From the IMG/VR virus record IMGVR_UViG_3300033150_001736, positions 39,027-103,026 of that record: a stretch of DNA of 64,000 nucleotides; one strand, 5' to 3'. The DNA is from a virus. Positions 16,152-26,047 of the stretch are shown here, one piece after another. Numbering within the stretch: position 1 is the first letter of the stretch; each line of letters starts with the position of its first letter. The notes under the pieces were generated by a model. The model saw nothing but the letters and a program-made list of their open reading frames with translations, searched no databases and was not told where the DNA came from. A program made the translations under genes and the position numbers.

Positions 16152-16655
16152 ATGGCAGTTGAATTTGATGAAAGTGAATTTTTGTGTCTGGTAGATTACT
16201 TTGTGAGGGAAGTCAAGAGGGAAGCTTTGCTGGCTCTGAGAAATACAGCTATTCTTCTGAAAAGTTTGTTACAGACTTATTTAGTTACAAATATTAATGG
16301 TCTTATAGATAGACAACTGGAACAGACTCTAATAAATTTGAAGTTTGCTAATCCTGTAACTCAGGCTACTGATGATGCTACGAGATATATAAACGAAATT
16401 AGAACTTTGATGCCTCCTGATAATATATCTGAATGTGTAGGAGCTAATCTTATTTTGGAAACTGTCAATATTGCAATGGGATTTGTTTTGAGTTTTAAGT
16501 CTTTCTCTGATTCATATTTTAATAGATATAGAATTATATCTTTTGCTGAGAGTTTAAGAGAAGACCTTTTTAATGATGCTCTTAGCTATTTGGATATTTT
16601 AGTGACTATTATAGATGATGCTTTGACTAAGAAAACGGAGGAAGGACTTGGCTAA
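16152..16655 (+). CDS. Helical baseplate-operon protein, unknown
   Basis: This gene encodes 167 aa, starting immediately after the spike gene and overlapping the next gene by 8 bases. It is almost entirely alpha-helical and has two cysteines (CLVDYF near the N-terminus and ISECVG near residue 96). No family recognised. Position between spike and gp25-like genes suggests a baseplate assembly factor or minor component. Confidence 0.6.
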   Translation: MAVEFDESEFLCLVDYFVREVKREALLALRNTAILLKSLLQTYLVTNINGLIDRQLEQTLINLKFANPVTQATDDATRYINEIRTLMPPDNISECVGANLILETVNIAMGFVLSFKSFSDSYFNRYRIISFAESLREDLFNDALSYLDILVTIIDDALTKKTEEGLG

Positions 16656-17031
16656 GATTTTTAAAATAACTGATGGTGATCTTGAAAAGGATAGTTTAAA
16701 AAGATTGAAAGTTATTACAGGAACAGATATTATTAGACAAGATGTAAGAGAGATAGTTCTTAATTCTTTATCTCCTGATCTTGTTAGTGAGGATGGGGAT
16801 GCTTTTTCTGATTTGGTGGAAGGGTTAATAACTTTAAGAATAACAGCCATGATGGAAAAGTTACAAGACCTCTTTAATCAAACAGATATTGAAAGAGATG
16901 AAACTGAAAGAATAAGAGAGATAGATGCTGTGGTTGTAAGAAGATCAAAGATTGATCCAAGAACTATGAAATTTTGGATCAGGCTTTTAACATTAAGTGG
17001 AACCGAGCAGGAGATTACGGGAGAAGTATAA
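16648..17031 (+). CDS. gp25/XkdS-like baseplate wedge protein
   Basis: This gene encodes 127 aa from a TTG start with GGAGGAAGG just upstream. The segment IIRQDVREIVLNSLSPDLVSEDGDAFSDLVEGL has the spacing of the gp25-like fold (a conserved Arg-Gln-x-Val near the start, then an acidic helix). The gene order spike, gp25-like, J-like matches P2/Mu/T4-type baseplates, where gp25 links sheath and wedge. No canonical EPR motif was seen, so the family call is tentative. Confidence 0.6.
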   Translation: MAKIFKITDGDLEKDSLKRLKVITGTDIIRQDVREIVLNSLSPDLVSEDGDAFSDLVEGLITLRITAMMEKLQDLFNQTDIERDETERIREIDAVVVRRSKIDPRTMKFWIRLLTLSGTEQEITGEV

Positions 17032-18449
17032 TGGCTGTAAGATCAAAAGAAGAATGGGTTACTTATCTGAATAACTTAATACTAGGAGTTGATCGAAGCT
17101 TAGATGTTAGTTTTGGTCCTCTAAAGAATATATTTGTTGATCCTTCTGCTAATGGGCTTTCAATTCTTGATTTTGAGTTGGATAGAGTTAAGAAGATATT
17201 GAATATAGATAATAATGATTTGATGACTGATGATGAGTTTGAAGCAATATTAGGAAACTATTTAGTAGAGCAACTTTCTGGTATTAAAGCTACAGGAGTT
17301 GTTTATTTCCAAACGAGTAATTTGAATTTTGATGTTACAATTCCAAGAGGTTTTCCTATAAGCACAAATCCTAGATTTGGAAATAGGGTTATTTTTACAA
17401 CTACTGAGAGCAAGACTATGTTTGTTGCTAGTGCTCCTAGTTTTTTCAATCCGAGTGAAAATGTCTATGAAGTAGCTGTAAATGTAGAAGCTACTATAGC
17501 AGGGGATATAGGAAATGTGCCAGAAGAGTCTATAACTGTGATGCTTAGAGGTATTACTGGGATAGATAGAGTTATAAACAAGAATGAATTTAATACAGGA
17601 TCGGGAGAAGAAACAAGAAATGAATCTGTAAGGAGACTGAAGGGATTTTTGAAGTCTAATGGAATATTGATGTTAAGAAAAGGTTTGCTTTTTGATGCTC
17701 TTAGACTTGTGGAGGATGCTTCGGTGATTGGAGCAGGAGATGAGGGATTTACAAGAGACTCTGAAAATAGTGGAGCAGTTGATTTATTTGTCATTGCTGA
17801 AGAATTAACAGAAGTAACAGATTATTTTAGAGTGGGGTATCATTATTTGGAAGACCCCTCAAATGGTGTAACTTGGATTTTTGAGAATCAACCTGTGAAT
17901 GAGATAGTTGAAGTTATTATAGATGGTAATGATGAAACTTCTTTATTTACTTTACAAAAAGATGATGGGGTTTATTCAGATTCTATAAGAGCTAAAGATG
18001 CTTTGTTTACTTCAACTCCAGCATCTCTTGATCCATACTTTGGGAAAAATGCTTCTGTAAAGTATAAGTATAATTCAAAAGTTGGGAGTGTGAACTCAAT
18101 TTATAATAATTTTGACAGGAGAGTTTGGGGTAGAGATTTGTTGGTGAGGGAAGCAACTAGTGTCAAGGCTGTAATAACAGCTACGATTACAATTCTTTCT
18201 GGTTTTGATAAGCCTACGATTGCTTCTACTGCCAAGACTAAAATTATTGATTATGTTAATGCTCTTAATATAGGTGATCCTCTTGAGATTGCTGATATAA
18301 CTTTTATTGTCAGAGGTATTCCAGGTGTAGATAATGTAGTTTATAGTGATTTTAGAAAAGAAAGTGATCCAGGAGGAATAGTTGAAGATGTAATTGTAAA
18401 TAGAAATCAATATTTGAGAACTAATTCTTCATTGGTTACTGTATTATGA
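17031..18449 (+). CDS. Baseplate J-like protein
   Basis: This 472-aa protein starts at ATG 17031, overlapping the previous TAA. It shows the baseplate J pattern: an N-terminal helical region, then ATGVVYFQTSNLNFDVTIPRGF, the region around VEATIAGDIGNVPEESI, and RNESVRRLKGFLKSNG. J-like (gp6/XkdT) proteins form the ring of baseplate wedges that triggers sheath contraction. The C-terminal alpha/beta part (TSVKAVITATITILSGF and IADITFIVRGIPGVDNV) is also typical. Confidence 0.85.
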   Translation: MAVRSKEEWVTYLNNLILGVDRSLDVSFGPLKNIFVDPSANGLSILDFELDRVKKILNIDNNDLMTDDEFEAILGNYLVEQLSGIKATGVVYFQTSNLNFDVTIPRGFPISTNPRFGNRVIFTTTESKTMFVASAPSFFNPSENVYEVAVNVEATIAGDIGNVPEESITVMLRGITGIDRVINKNEFNTGSGEETRNESVRRLKGFLKSNGILMLRKGLLFDALRLVEDASVIGAGDEGFTRDSENSGAVDLFVIAEELTEVTDYFRVGYHYLEDPSNGVTWIFENQPVNEIVEVIIDGNDETSLFTLQKDDGVYSDSIRAKDALFTSTPASLDPYFGKNASVKYKYNSKVGSVNSIYNNFDRRVWGRDLLVREATSVKAVITATITILSGFDKPTIASTAKTKIIDYVNALNIGDPLEIADITFIVRGIPGVDNVVYSDFRKESDPGGIVEDVIVNRNQYLRTNSSLVTVL

Positions 18450-19132
18450 ATTTGATTGAGACAAATAGTATCATTTTGAAAATAGAGGATGATGTTCTTG
18501 ATAGTTTCGATTATCAGGAGCAAGTGGAATTTTTCAAACGAAGAGATTTCTATAAAAGTGCTGATTTTGTAATTCCTTATTTTAGAGATGGTGTAACAAT
18601 AGTTGCTGAAGGAGAAGCTGGAGTAAACTATCGAGTGGAAGCTGGAGATTTATCTTTTGATTTTGTAGAGTCAAGAAATATGTTTTTTCCAGCTACGGCA
18701 ATAGAAAGTAGAATTTTGGATATAAATGTTTACAAGGAAGGAAGTTATCTTGCAGGAACCTCTGTGGCTTTTGTTTTTTATATGATATTTTCTTATGTGG
18801 TTTATAAGGTATTGCTTGAACTTTTAGAGAGAGCTAGAGAAGTCAAGAAAAGTCGTTATCTTTTGGATAATACGGATTTTGCTGAAGGATTTGAAACAGT
18901 ATGGGGAAGACTTTATGAAATAGGAAGATTTGATACTTGGTCTTTTGATGAATATAAAGATTTGGTTATTCAGATAATATCAATTTTCAAGAATACTGTT
19001 GAGAAAAGTTTGAAAGAAGCTGTTACTGGAACTGGGTTTAAGATATTTGTTGAAGATGGAAGTAGAGTGGAAAGATATAGTAGTGGTTGGAATAAGATAA
19101 CGAATGATAATTGGGAAATTGAAAAAATTTAG
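18446..19132 (+). CDS. Baseplate/tail protein downstream of J
   Basis: This gene encodes 228 aa, coupled to the J-like gene by ATGA. It occupies the position of the gpI/XkdU-type tail protein that joins wedge and fibre. A hydrophobic helix near residues 103-130 (AGTSVAFVFYMIFSYVVYKVLLELL) is unusual for that family, so homology is uncertain. The remainder is mixed alpha/beta. Confidence 0.6.
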   Translation: MNLIETNSIILKIEDDVLDSFDYQEQVEFFKRRDFYKSADFVIPYFRDGVTIVAEGEAGVNYRVEAGDLSFDFVESRNMFFPATAIESRILDINVYKEGSYLAGTSVAFVFYMIFSYVVYKVLLELLERAREVKKSRYLLDNTDFAEGFETVWGRLYEIGRFDTWSFDEYKDLVIQIISIFKNTVEKSLKEAVTGTGFKIFVEDGSRVERYSSGWNKITNDNWEIEKI

Positions 19133-19142
19133 AAGGTGAAAT

Positions 19143-19364
19143 ATGGAACTTAAAATTATAAGTGATGGAACTGCTGTTGGAACTCAGGTTGTGGACAGTG
19201 AGACTGGTAAACCTGTTAGTTTTGTTCAGTATGTGGAATGGAGTGTGGATGCTGAAAAAGGGATAGCTGAAGCTGTCTTGAAAGTTTCTAAAATAGAAGT
19301 TGATTTGACTGTAAAAAAAGAAGATACAGAGATAGTGGAGAGAAAAATAGATGCCGATCTATAG
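19143..19364 (+). CDS. Small tail-operon protein, unknown
   Basis: This gene encodes 73 aa with a GAAGGTG site, overlapping the next gene by 14 bases. It is acidic and beta-rich (LKIISDGTAVGTQVVDSETG start), reading like a single small beta domain similar to those on tail appendages. No family recognised. Confidence 0.55.
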   Translation: MELKIISDGTAVGTQVVDSETGKPVSFVQYVEWSVDAEKGIAEAVLKVSKIEVDLTVKKEDTEIVERKIDADL

Positions 19365-21105
19365 TGATATCTCAAAAAATATCACTCTTTCATCTGCTAC
19401 AGATGAAGGGATAACTGTACTCGTAAGAGATTTAGGAATTATAAAATGGGTCAGTAGATGGAAGCTGGTAGCTGATATAGAAGTTGATACAGACAATGGA
19501 TTCAGTTTTGATTGTGCTATAAAGTTCTGGAACAATGATTTTTCAGTTCAATCCAGCCCTATAACTTTTACAGATTTACAAAGAAAAATTATAAGTTTTG
19601 AGGATTTTGTTTTTTGTGGTAATGAAGACTGGTTTTATGTGACTATTGAAGTGATTGATTATAATGGTAATACGTCTATTGATTTTACAATTCACAATTC
19701 ATTTTTAGTAAAAGGTGTTGATACTTTATTAATAAATAGCAATGGTAATTTGTTAAAAGATGAGCATCATTATAATTCCAGCTTGATTCTTGATGTTATA
19801 GATAATGAAGGAATCAATAGTGCTGGTTATCAAAGTTTAGTGGATTCATTGACAAGAGATTTAGTTCAAAGCCATTTGAGTATAAATAAGATTAGTGGTT
19901 TGTATCCTAGAGCTTTTGCAGATGGAGATTTTAGAGTGTTTAATGATGAAGGTGACAGTATGATTATTGTAAGTTTCGATCACAATAATGGTACTGATAT
20001 AGAAACCATAAATGTTACGTATTTAACAGGAACAGATGAGGTAAAAGTGACTACAGCTTTGGGATCGAATACTTTAAGTTATACTGGTCCTAATTTTTAT
20101 GAATTTCAAATAGTAAGTGGGCTCGATCAAGAAGATATAAGAGTGTGGGTAGATGTGGAAAAATCGAAAAGTCCTGGTCCTGTCAGTATAGGAGATATAG
20201 ACACAACAGTAGTTAGAAAGTATTTGAAAGGTTCTTTAGTAGAGCAAAAGAACTTTGATTTTATTGATCGGGGAAATGACTGGTTCAATTATTATAGACC
20301 TAAGAATAAGAGTGTGTTTGAGGAGAATCTTAATTTTTCTTTTGTGGGACCAGATTGGGAAGCTGATCTGACTTATGAAGCTATTCAAGATAAGAATTTA
20401 TGTTTACTTTTGAGAGATGGAGTTCCTATTCCTGATATTTATTGGGATTTTGTTGATAGTAATACAATCTCACTCGACAATGCTGAATTTGATAGCACGG
20501 CTGTTTATACTTTCAGTTACAAACTTGATCTTTTTATAACTTTTGAAATTGATATATCAGGATTTACGAGTATTAATGAAATGTATTTGTTACCTCTGAT
20601 TGATAATTTTAATCCTAATAGAAGTTTGATAGGAGAAGTTGATTTAGAAGAATCTGTAAACATAAATTCTGCTGGTGACGGAACTTTAAGGTTTTTTTCT
20701 AATGGAAATTTGGAGGATGTGGAAGTAAGAAGAATTGATAGAGATAGAGAGTTTATTCTTCCGGCTGATGGGATAATAGAAGTTGTAGATGATAGGATAA
20801 GAATAAATCCTTTTTATTTTAATGAGAATAGTTTGTATGTTGTGAGTTATAAGGGATTTCTTGCAAATGTGGATAGTTTTGCTGATGTATCTGTTACATG
20901 GAGATATCAGAAAGAAGATTTAAGTTGGTCATCTTTTACGGGTTGGGATGGAAGGACTTTAATTCCTCATAAATATTTTGACACAACAGTCAAGAATGTT
21001 CAAAAAATCGAATTAAAAGCTGAGATTGATACAATAGATAATCTTTTCTTTTTAAGAGGAATGGGATTAGTTTTTGTAAGTTTGAGAGCAGGAGAATTAT
21101 TTTAG
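19351..21105 (+). CDS. Large tail appendage protein (fibre/baseplate periphery)
   Basis: This 584-aa, beta-dominated, acidic and Asn/Asp-rich protein lacks membrane segments. It is composed of several beta domains, with recurring WxxEIDIS and YTFSYKLD strands. Position between baseplate genes and the main fibre suggests a fibre-attachment or proximal fibre protein. The ATG at 19351 lies inside the end of the preceding gene, so the two are probably co-translated. Confidence 0.6.
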   Translation: MPIYSDISKNITLSSATDEGITVLVRDLGIIKWVSRWKLVADIEVDTDNGFSFDCAIKFWNNDFSVQSSPITFTDLQRKIISFEDFVFCGNEDWFYVTIEVIDYNGNTSIDFTIHNSFLVKGVDTLLINSNGNLLKDEHHYNSSLILDVIDNEGINSAGYQSLVDSLTRDLVQSHLSINKISGLYPRAFADGDFRVFNDEGDSMIIVSFDHNNGTDIETINVTYLTGTDEVKVTTALGSNTLSYTGPNFYEFQIVSGLDQEDIRVWVDVEKSKSPGPVSIGDIDTTVVRKYLKGSLVEQKNFDFIDRGNDWFNYYRPKNKSVFEENLNFSFVGPDWEADLTYEAIQDKNLCLLLRDGVPIPDIYWDFVDSNTISLDNAEFDSTAVYTFSYKLDLFITFEIDISGFTSINEMYLLPLIDNFNPNRSLIGEVDLEESVNINSAGDGTLRFFSNGNLEDVEVRRIDRDREFILPADGIIEVVDDRIRINPFYFNENSLYVVSYKGFLANVDSFADVSVTWRYQKEDLSWSSFTGWDGRTLIPHKYFDTTVKNVQKIELKAEIDTIDNLFFLRGMGLVFVSLRAGELF

Positions 21106-21117
21106 TCGGAGGGTGTG

Positions 21118-24100
21118 ATGGATAAGTCTAATTTTCCAAATTCAGTTCCTTTTACTGGATCAGACTTAGTTTTTGAGTCTAATGCTAGGCAAAAGGTTGA
21201 TAGAAGAACTATAAAAGAAGGACTGCAAACAGGAGTAATTGAGGGTCTTATAGTATCTGTAAACGGATCAGATGCGACTAAGGTTGATATTTCTCCTGGA
21301 AATGGATATGTGGGAGATGTTGATTTTGGGGATAAGTTAGATTCAGAGTTTGGTTCTTATATAAAACATGGATCAGGGGCCACTTTAAATGCTCCTATTG
21401 GTGGATGGATTGCTGGAACTAATTATTATGTTAATGCTGTTTATAATGAGACTGTTACAATTCAAAGACCTGATGAAGATGGAACATCTTTATTTGATGT
21501 AAGAACTGAAAGCACGTCAGTTGATTGTACCTTTGAGATTATAACTGTTACAGATTATCTGGCTCTTAGTGATATTGATAAGCATAAGAGATTGAAGCTT
21601 GCTATAGTAACTCCCTCTGGAACTTCATTGGTGAGCAGTGATATAGAAAATTCTTATGTTATTGAAAGAGTTAAAACTGCTGGAACTTTATCTTTGACAG
21701 GTGTAGAAGTTCTTGAAGTTTCTTCAACTGCTGTTGATGGAACTTCTGAAATTGACTGGAATCAAGCAACAACAGAATTGAAATGGAAGGACGCAGGAGA
21801 TGGCTCGTTTGGAGCGTCTGTAGATATTTCGACAGATGGAATACATATTTTAGAATCTAACGTTACAAGTAAATTTATAAAAGTAAGAACCACATTAGCA
21901 TTGTTTCCAGCTTCAAGTGGAACCTTTGATCTTGAGATAAATGATCTGTATGAAGGAGTTATTAGACCTGCAAGTGGTGCAGATAGACTTTTAAGGAGTT
22001 ATGGTGGGTCTGCTCTTAAAACCAGAACAAATCCTTTGGGGTTGAGTATAGATGATTTGGGTGTTGGTGTGGGAGAAGATATAAAATCTCATAGAGTATA
22101 TATGCACAAGAATGGAATTGTATCTGATAATAGTAATACTCTAAAAGCTTCTATAATTCAAACATTGGAAGATTATTTAAGTTTAGGGGTTCTTGCCGGT
22201 GCTGACAGATTCTTCGTGAAAGGGAATGTGTTTACTGGTATAGTTGAATCTGAAGACTCTGCTCCTGCCGGGAATGAATATACGATTCAATTTAATGATT
22301 TTGATGATGGAGACTGGCATTTATTGGAGGTTTATGTTGATGAATTTGGAACTTTGAGCAGAAATGAATTGGCTAGTGTAAGTTCTCCTAATGTGATAGG
22401 AGTCGTTTTGCTTGATCTTCTTTTAGAAACACAAGCTAATTTTGATATTGATTATACTTATGTAAGTGTTGAGGAAAGGACTCTTCAATTTAATAACGGA
22501 GAAACTGTAACTTTAATTCCTGGAGCAGATGCTACTTATGAATTAACTGGAGAAAATGGATATGATAAACTTATAGTTTATGTGGATTGGGATGAACTTG
22601 ATACTTCAAATGCTTCTGATACCTGGGATATTGCTAATGCTCCTGTTGATGGAGTTGATGATAGTTTGAAGATTTGTAATATAGTTTATTTTAATTCAGT
22701 TCTTTATGGAGAGAATGCGGACTATATAACTGGTGGTGGAACTCCTTATGATTTAAGACAGTTTGGTACTCTAGGAGAAGAGAACTTTAGAAAGGATACA
22801 AAGGAATATATAGAGTTCCCAGGAAGAGAGATTTTAAGTAATGGGGTGATTCAAGGATTTGTATTGAATGAAAATCCTGCTAATAGTCTTGAGATTGGTC
22901 CAGGTAGGGGATACATAAAGGGAAAAGAAGTAGTATTGACTGATAGTACAACTATTGATTTTAGTACAGGTGCTTATGATAACAAAACTTGGTATGTATG
23001 GCTTTCTGATGATGGAACAATAGAAGCTCTTGAAGAACCTTTAGATAATAGCTCTAATGTGCTTGAGAGTGTTCTAGTTAGATTAGCTTCTGAAAGAATA
23101 ATACTAGCAAAAGTGGTAGTTGGTTCTAGTATAATATCTTCTTATTTGGATATGAGAAGCTATGTTGGAGTTGAAGATAGAAAAACAGATGATGATGAAA
23201 GTTTAGGTGTTTTAGTTCCTGAGTTGGAGATAAATAAATCTTTGATTTATCCTTCAGGAAGAATTATAAGGCTTGATGATGAGTTGCATATAACTAAAAA
23301 TTTGAGAAGGAATTATAGTACTGGAAAGTGGGAGTTAGAGGATTCTAGTAAACACGGAGTTACGGTTATTATTAAGTCCAATAGTGAAGATAAGGATTTA
23401 TTTTCAGTTAGACAACTTGAACCTTCATCTTCTCCTGTATCTGAAATTGATGATAGGGTATTATTTCAACAGAGTCCTTTCATACCTTATTTTAAAACAC
23501 TATATGGAAATGGTGAATTAGGTAATGTTGAACTATCGTCTAATACAGATTTGGGGACTGATAGAATAAGACAGTATAAGAATTTAACAATTAAAAGTGG
23601 AGTAGAATTAACAGGGAATGGTCCTTTTTTGATTATAGGAGTTCAGGAAAAACTTACTATTGAAAGTGGTGCAGTAATAAGACTTGATGGAATTGCAGGA
23701 GCTAGTTCTGTTGGAGGTCCTGGAAAGGGTGGAGTTGGGGGAAATGGTGGTTCAAATCCTGGAAATCCAGGACTTGCAAGTGGACCAGCTTCATATCCTA
23801 ATTACTATGCAAAAAATGGGTCAGCTAGAATAGGTGGTGGGGTTTTTTCTCCTTATTCTTTTGCCTCTGGTGGTGGTGGTGGTGGTGGTGGTTTAAGTTC
23901 TATCGGAGGAGGTGGTGCTGGTGGTGGTTACGGAGGTAATGGTGGTGATGTTTTTGTTGTTGGAAGTTCTGGAGTTGTAACTATGAATGGGATAGGAGAA
24001 TCTGCTTTAACTACAATTAAGATTAATAAACCTGAAGGTTTAATTTTAGTATCTAAAGGTGGAATTTTAGGATGGGGAGGGGGAGGAGGTGGTGGTGGTG

Positions 24101-24408
24101 TTGGTGGTGCTGGTGGTGGTGGTGGTGGTGCTATTTATATTGAAGCTAGAGAAATTGAAGTACTAGGATCAGGTATTAACTTTAGTGTTGTAGGAGGAGA
24201 TGGACAGTCAAGTGGAAGTGGTGGAGGTGGAGGTGCTGGTGGTGGAGGTACAGTTTTTATTGTAAGTTCTTTGTCAAATGAAAATTCAGATTTGATTTTA
24301 GCTAGAATTGATACATCAGGGGGAAGTGGTGGTAGTAGTAGTAATGGTAAAAATGGTGGAGGTAGTGAAGCTGGATTAAAAGGAGTTTATTTGTTTAGTG
24401 AATTATAA
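21118..24408 (+). CDS. Tail fibre with polyglycine-rich tip
   Basis: The 1096-aa protein starts at ATG 21118, preceded by CGGAGGG; a GTG three bases upstream is possible. The N-terminal 850 residues are modular beta repeats of phage-fibre type (VNGSDATKVDISPGNGYVGD, later repeated in form as LEIGPGRGYIKGKEVVL). Residues about 860-1085 contain several long glycine runs separated by short loops, with up to nine consecutive Gly (near 23871-23890). This resembles T-even gp38-type adhesins, where glycine-rich motifs pack as a polyglycine-II sandwich and the intervening loops contact the receptor. It is likely the receptor-binding determinant. Confidence 0.8.
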   Translation: MDKSNFPNSVPFTGSDLVFESNARQKVDRRTIKEGLQTGVIEGLIVSVNGSDATKVDISPGNGYVGDVDFGDKLDSEFGSYIKHGSGATLNAPIGGWIAGTNYYVNAVYNETVTIQRPDEDGTSLFDVRTESTSVDCTFEIITVTDYLALSDIDKHKRLKLAIVTPSGTSLVSSDIENSYVIERVKTAGTLSLTGVEVLEVSSTAVDGTSEIDWNQATTELKWKDAGDGSFGASVDISTDGIHILESNVTSKFIKVRTTLALFPASSGTFDLEINDLYEGVIRPASGADRLLRSYGGSALKTRTNPLGLSIDDLGVGVGEDIKSHRVYMHKNGIVSDNSNTLKASIIQTLEDYLSLGVLAGADRFFVKGNVFTGIVESEDSAPAGNEYTIQFNDFDDGDWHLLEVYVDEFGTLSRNELASVSSPNVIGVVLLDLLLETQANFDIDYTYVSVEERTLQFNNGETVTLIPGADATYELTGENGYDKLIVYVDWDELDTSNASDTWDIANAPVDGVDDSLKICNIVYFNSVLYGENADYITGGGTPYDLRQFGTLGEENFRKDTKEYIEFPGREILSNGVIQGFVLNENPANSLEIGPGRGYIKGKEVVLTDSTTIDFSTGAYDNKTWYVWLSDDGTIEALEEPLDNSSNVLESVLVRLASERIILAKVVVGSSIISSYLDMRSYVGVEDRKTDDDESLGVLVPELEINKSLIYPSGRIIRLDDELHITKNLRRNYSTGKWELEDSSKHGVTVIIKSNSEDKDLFSVRQLEPSSSPVSEIDDRVLFQQSPFIPYFKTLYGNGELGNVELSSNTDLGTDRIRQYKNLTIKSGVELTGNGPFLIIGVQEKLTIESGAVIRLDGIAGASSVGGPGKGGVGGNGGSNPGNPGLASGPASYPNYYAKNGSARIGGGVFSPYSFASGGGGGGGGLSSIGGGGAGGGYGGNGGDVFVVGSSGVVTMNGIGESALTTIKINKPEGLILVSKGGILGWGGGGGGGGVGGAGGGGGGAIYIEAREIEVLGSGINFSVVGGDGQSSGSGGGGGAGGGGTVFIVSSLSNENSDLILARIDTSGGSGGSSSNGKNGGGSEAGLKGVYLFSEL

Positions 24409-24470
24409 AGATGATGGTTTATATAATTTATAAAATTTATAGATAACTTGGAAATAAAGGAGATTGTATT

Positions 24471-25358
24471 ATGAGCTTCATGGATAATCTTAAAAGTTTA
24501 GAAAATCTGGTTGAGAATTTAAAAACAATATCTGGGAATGTAAAGAGGAATGAACTAGTTGCTCTTATAGATGCTGTTATTGAAATGCTTACAAGTGGTG
24601 TATCTACTTTAAGTAATGTTATAGGAATTGGAAAACCTTATCCACCTGAAGGTTTGTTGCTTACAGATGTTACGGCTTCTCAGGTTGATCTGGAATGGAC
24701 TGCGGCTTTTTTAAGTGATGCACAGTATGTGGAACGTAGTGATGATGATGGAGAAAATTGGAGTGATATAAGTGGAGATTTAGCTTCAGGTGCTAATTCA
24801 TATTCTGACGCTACTGTAAGTCCTGACACTGACTATCAATATAGAATTAAAGCTTATGCCAAGATGGGTAAACCAGATGCTAAGAAGCTTGTTTGGAGAC
24901 ATTCGGATTATATAAGTTCTGCTTTTCCTGAAGATATTATTTCAAGTTTGACGGATGCTTTTGCTTTTATAGCTCCAGGAAATGGTAAAATAACTAATGT
25001 GGGATTGTATGTTGCTAATACAGGAGAAGATGGTGCTAATCCTCTTGAGATAGAAGCTGATGTTAAAATAGCAGGAACTTCTATTTTTAATACTAAGCCT
25101 AAAATCACCAAAGATGCAACTGATGGTTCCAGTACCTATGAATCTGGAACAGGAATAACTCAACCGGTTTTTAATTTAACTACTGGAATTAGAGATTTTG
25201 CAGTTGGGGATTTAATAACTATAGATTTGAATCTTACTCGTACAGCTACTCCAACAGATGAGATGTCGGGAATAGTTGTGATTATAGATTATGAAGAAGG
25301 AGAAAGACAAGATTCTGATCCTTCAAATATATTATTTGTATCTACTCCTTCTTCATAA
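24471..25358 (+). CDS. FN3-domain virion protein
   Basis: This gene encodes 295 aa with an AAAGGAG site. After an N-terminal helical segment (residues 1-50), residues about 57-130 form a fibronectin type III domain: PEGLLLTDVTASQVDLEWT, then YVERSDDDGENW and TDYQYRIKAY. The C-terminal half is a second beta-sandwich with a carbohydrate-binding flavour. FN3 domains on phage structural proteins are thought to help weak surface attachment. It lies between the fibre and holin-like genes. Confidence 0.75.
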   Translation: MSFMDNLKSLENLVENLKTISGNVKRNELVALIDAVIEMLTSGVSTLSNVIGIGKPYPPEGLLLTDVTASQVDLEWTAAFLSDAQYVERSDDDGENWSDISGDLASGANSYSDATVSPDTDYQYRIKAYAKMGKPDAKKLVWRHSDYISSAFPEDIISSLTDAFAFIAPGNGKITNVGLYVANTGEDGANPLEIEADVKIAGTSIFNTKPKITKDATDGSSTYESGTGITQPVFNLTTGIRDFAVGDLITIDLNLTRTATPTDEMSGIVVIIDYEEGERQDSDPSNILFVSTPSS

Positions 25359-25370
25359 TAGGAAATTATT

Positions 25371-25730
25371 ATGAAAGATGAAAATTTTCAAGTTATAAAA
25401 GTAGAAGGGTTTAAGGAAACTTTGAAAAAATGGTGGTGGAAAGCTATGTTTACCATCATTTCTCAAAAGTATTGGATAACTTTAATTTCCATTTTTGTTT
25501 TATATCAATTAATGATAACAAAGCATACTTACGATTTAGTGAATACAAAAGGAGAGGTTGTATCTATTACATCTCCATATTTGAATGCAACGGATGGGGG
25601 AAATTATTTACAGTTAATAGTTGTAGCATTTCTTGCAATTAGATCATTACCTGTTATAATAATTTCTGCTGGTGAAGCTATACATAAAGCAAAAAACAGT
25701 AAAGAACTAGAAAAAGAAAAGGAGGTCTAG
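25371..25730 (+). CDS. Holin-like small membrane protein
   Basis: This gene encodes 119 aa with two hydrophobic segments (about residues 36-50, ITLISIFVLYQLMI, and 79-98, LQLIVVAFLAIRSLPVIIIS) and charged N- and C-terminal tails. Size and topology suit a holin or other lysis-timing membrane protein, and it follows the tail genes. The endolysin gene is 27 kb downstream, so linkage does not confirm the role. Confidence 0.5.
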   Translation: MKDENFQVIKVEGFKETLKKWWWKAMFTIISQKYWITLISIFVLYQLMITKHTYDLVNTKGEVVSITSPYLNATDGGNYLQLIVVAFLAIRSLPVIIISAGEAIHKAKNSKELEKEKEV

Positions 25731-25734
25731 TAAA

Positions 25735-26016
25735 ATGGAAGGAAAGAAAGTTGGATTTAAGGCTGAGGAAGTAGGTGAAATTTTTAAGAGGTTCATGTGT
25801 CTGATAGTGGATGACTCAGAAAACGTAATGGTGGACATTCATGAATCGGAAAATTCAATCATCTTTGAGCTGGCTGTTCCTGGTGATGAATACGGAAAGG
25901 CTATTGGAAAGAATGGAAAGCTGGCAAACGCTTTGAGAACAATGATTCGTGCAGTTGCAGGGAGCTTTGACAAAAGGCTTGTTTTGGAGTTCTCTGCTCG
26001 AAAAACAAAAAATTAA
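25735..26016 (+). CDS. KhpA/YlqC-like KH-domain RNA-binding protein
   Basis: This 93-aa protein matches the small bacterial KH protein family. It has an N-terminal helix, a beta strand (SIIFELAVPGDEYGKAIGK) and the RNA-contacting GxxG loop at residues 58-61 (GKNG), followed by helix KLANALRTMIRAVAG. Bacterial KhpA/B proteins bind many RNAs and act as sRNA chaperones, so a phage copy could steer host or phage mRNAs. It has AAAGGAGG, follows the holin-like gene by four bases, and is followed by a hairpin, suggesting it ends the late operon. Codon use looks slightly less A+T-rich than its neighbours. Confidence 0.8.
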   Translation: MEGKKVGFKAEEVGEIFKRFMCLIVDDSENVMVDIHESENSIIFELAVPGDEYGKAIGKNGKLANALRTMIRAVAGSFDKRLVLEFSARKTKN

Positions 26017-26047
26017 AGTTTCTCTCTTTTGTATTATAGAATGGAGA

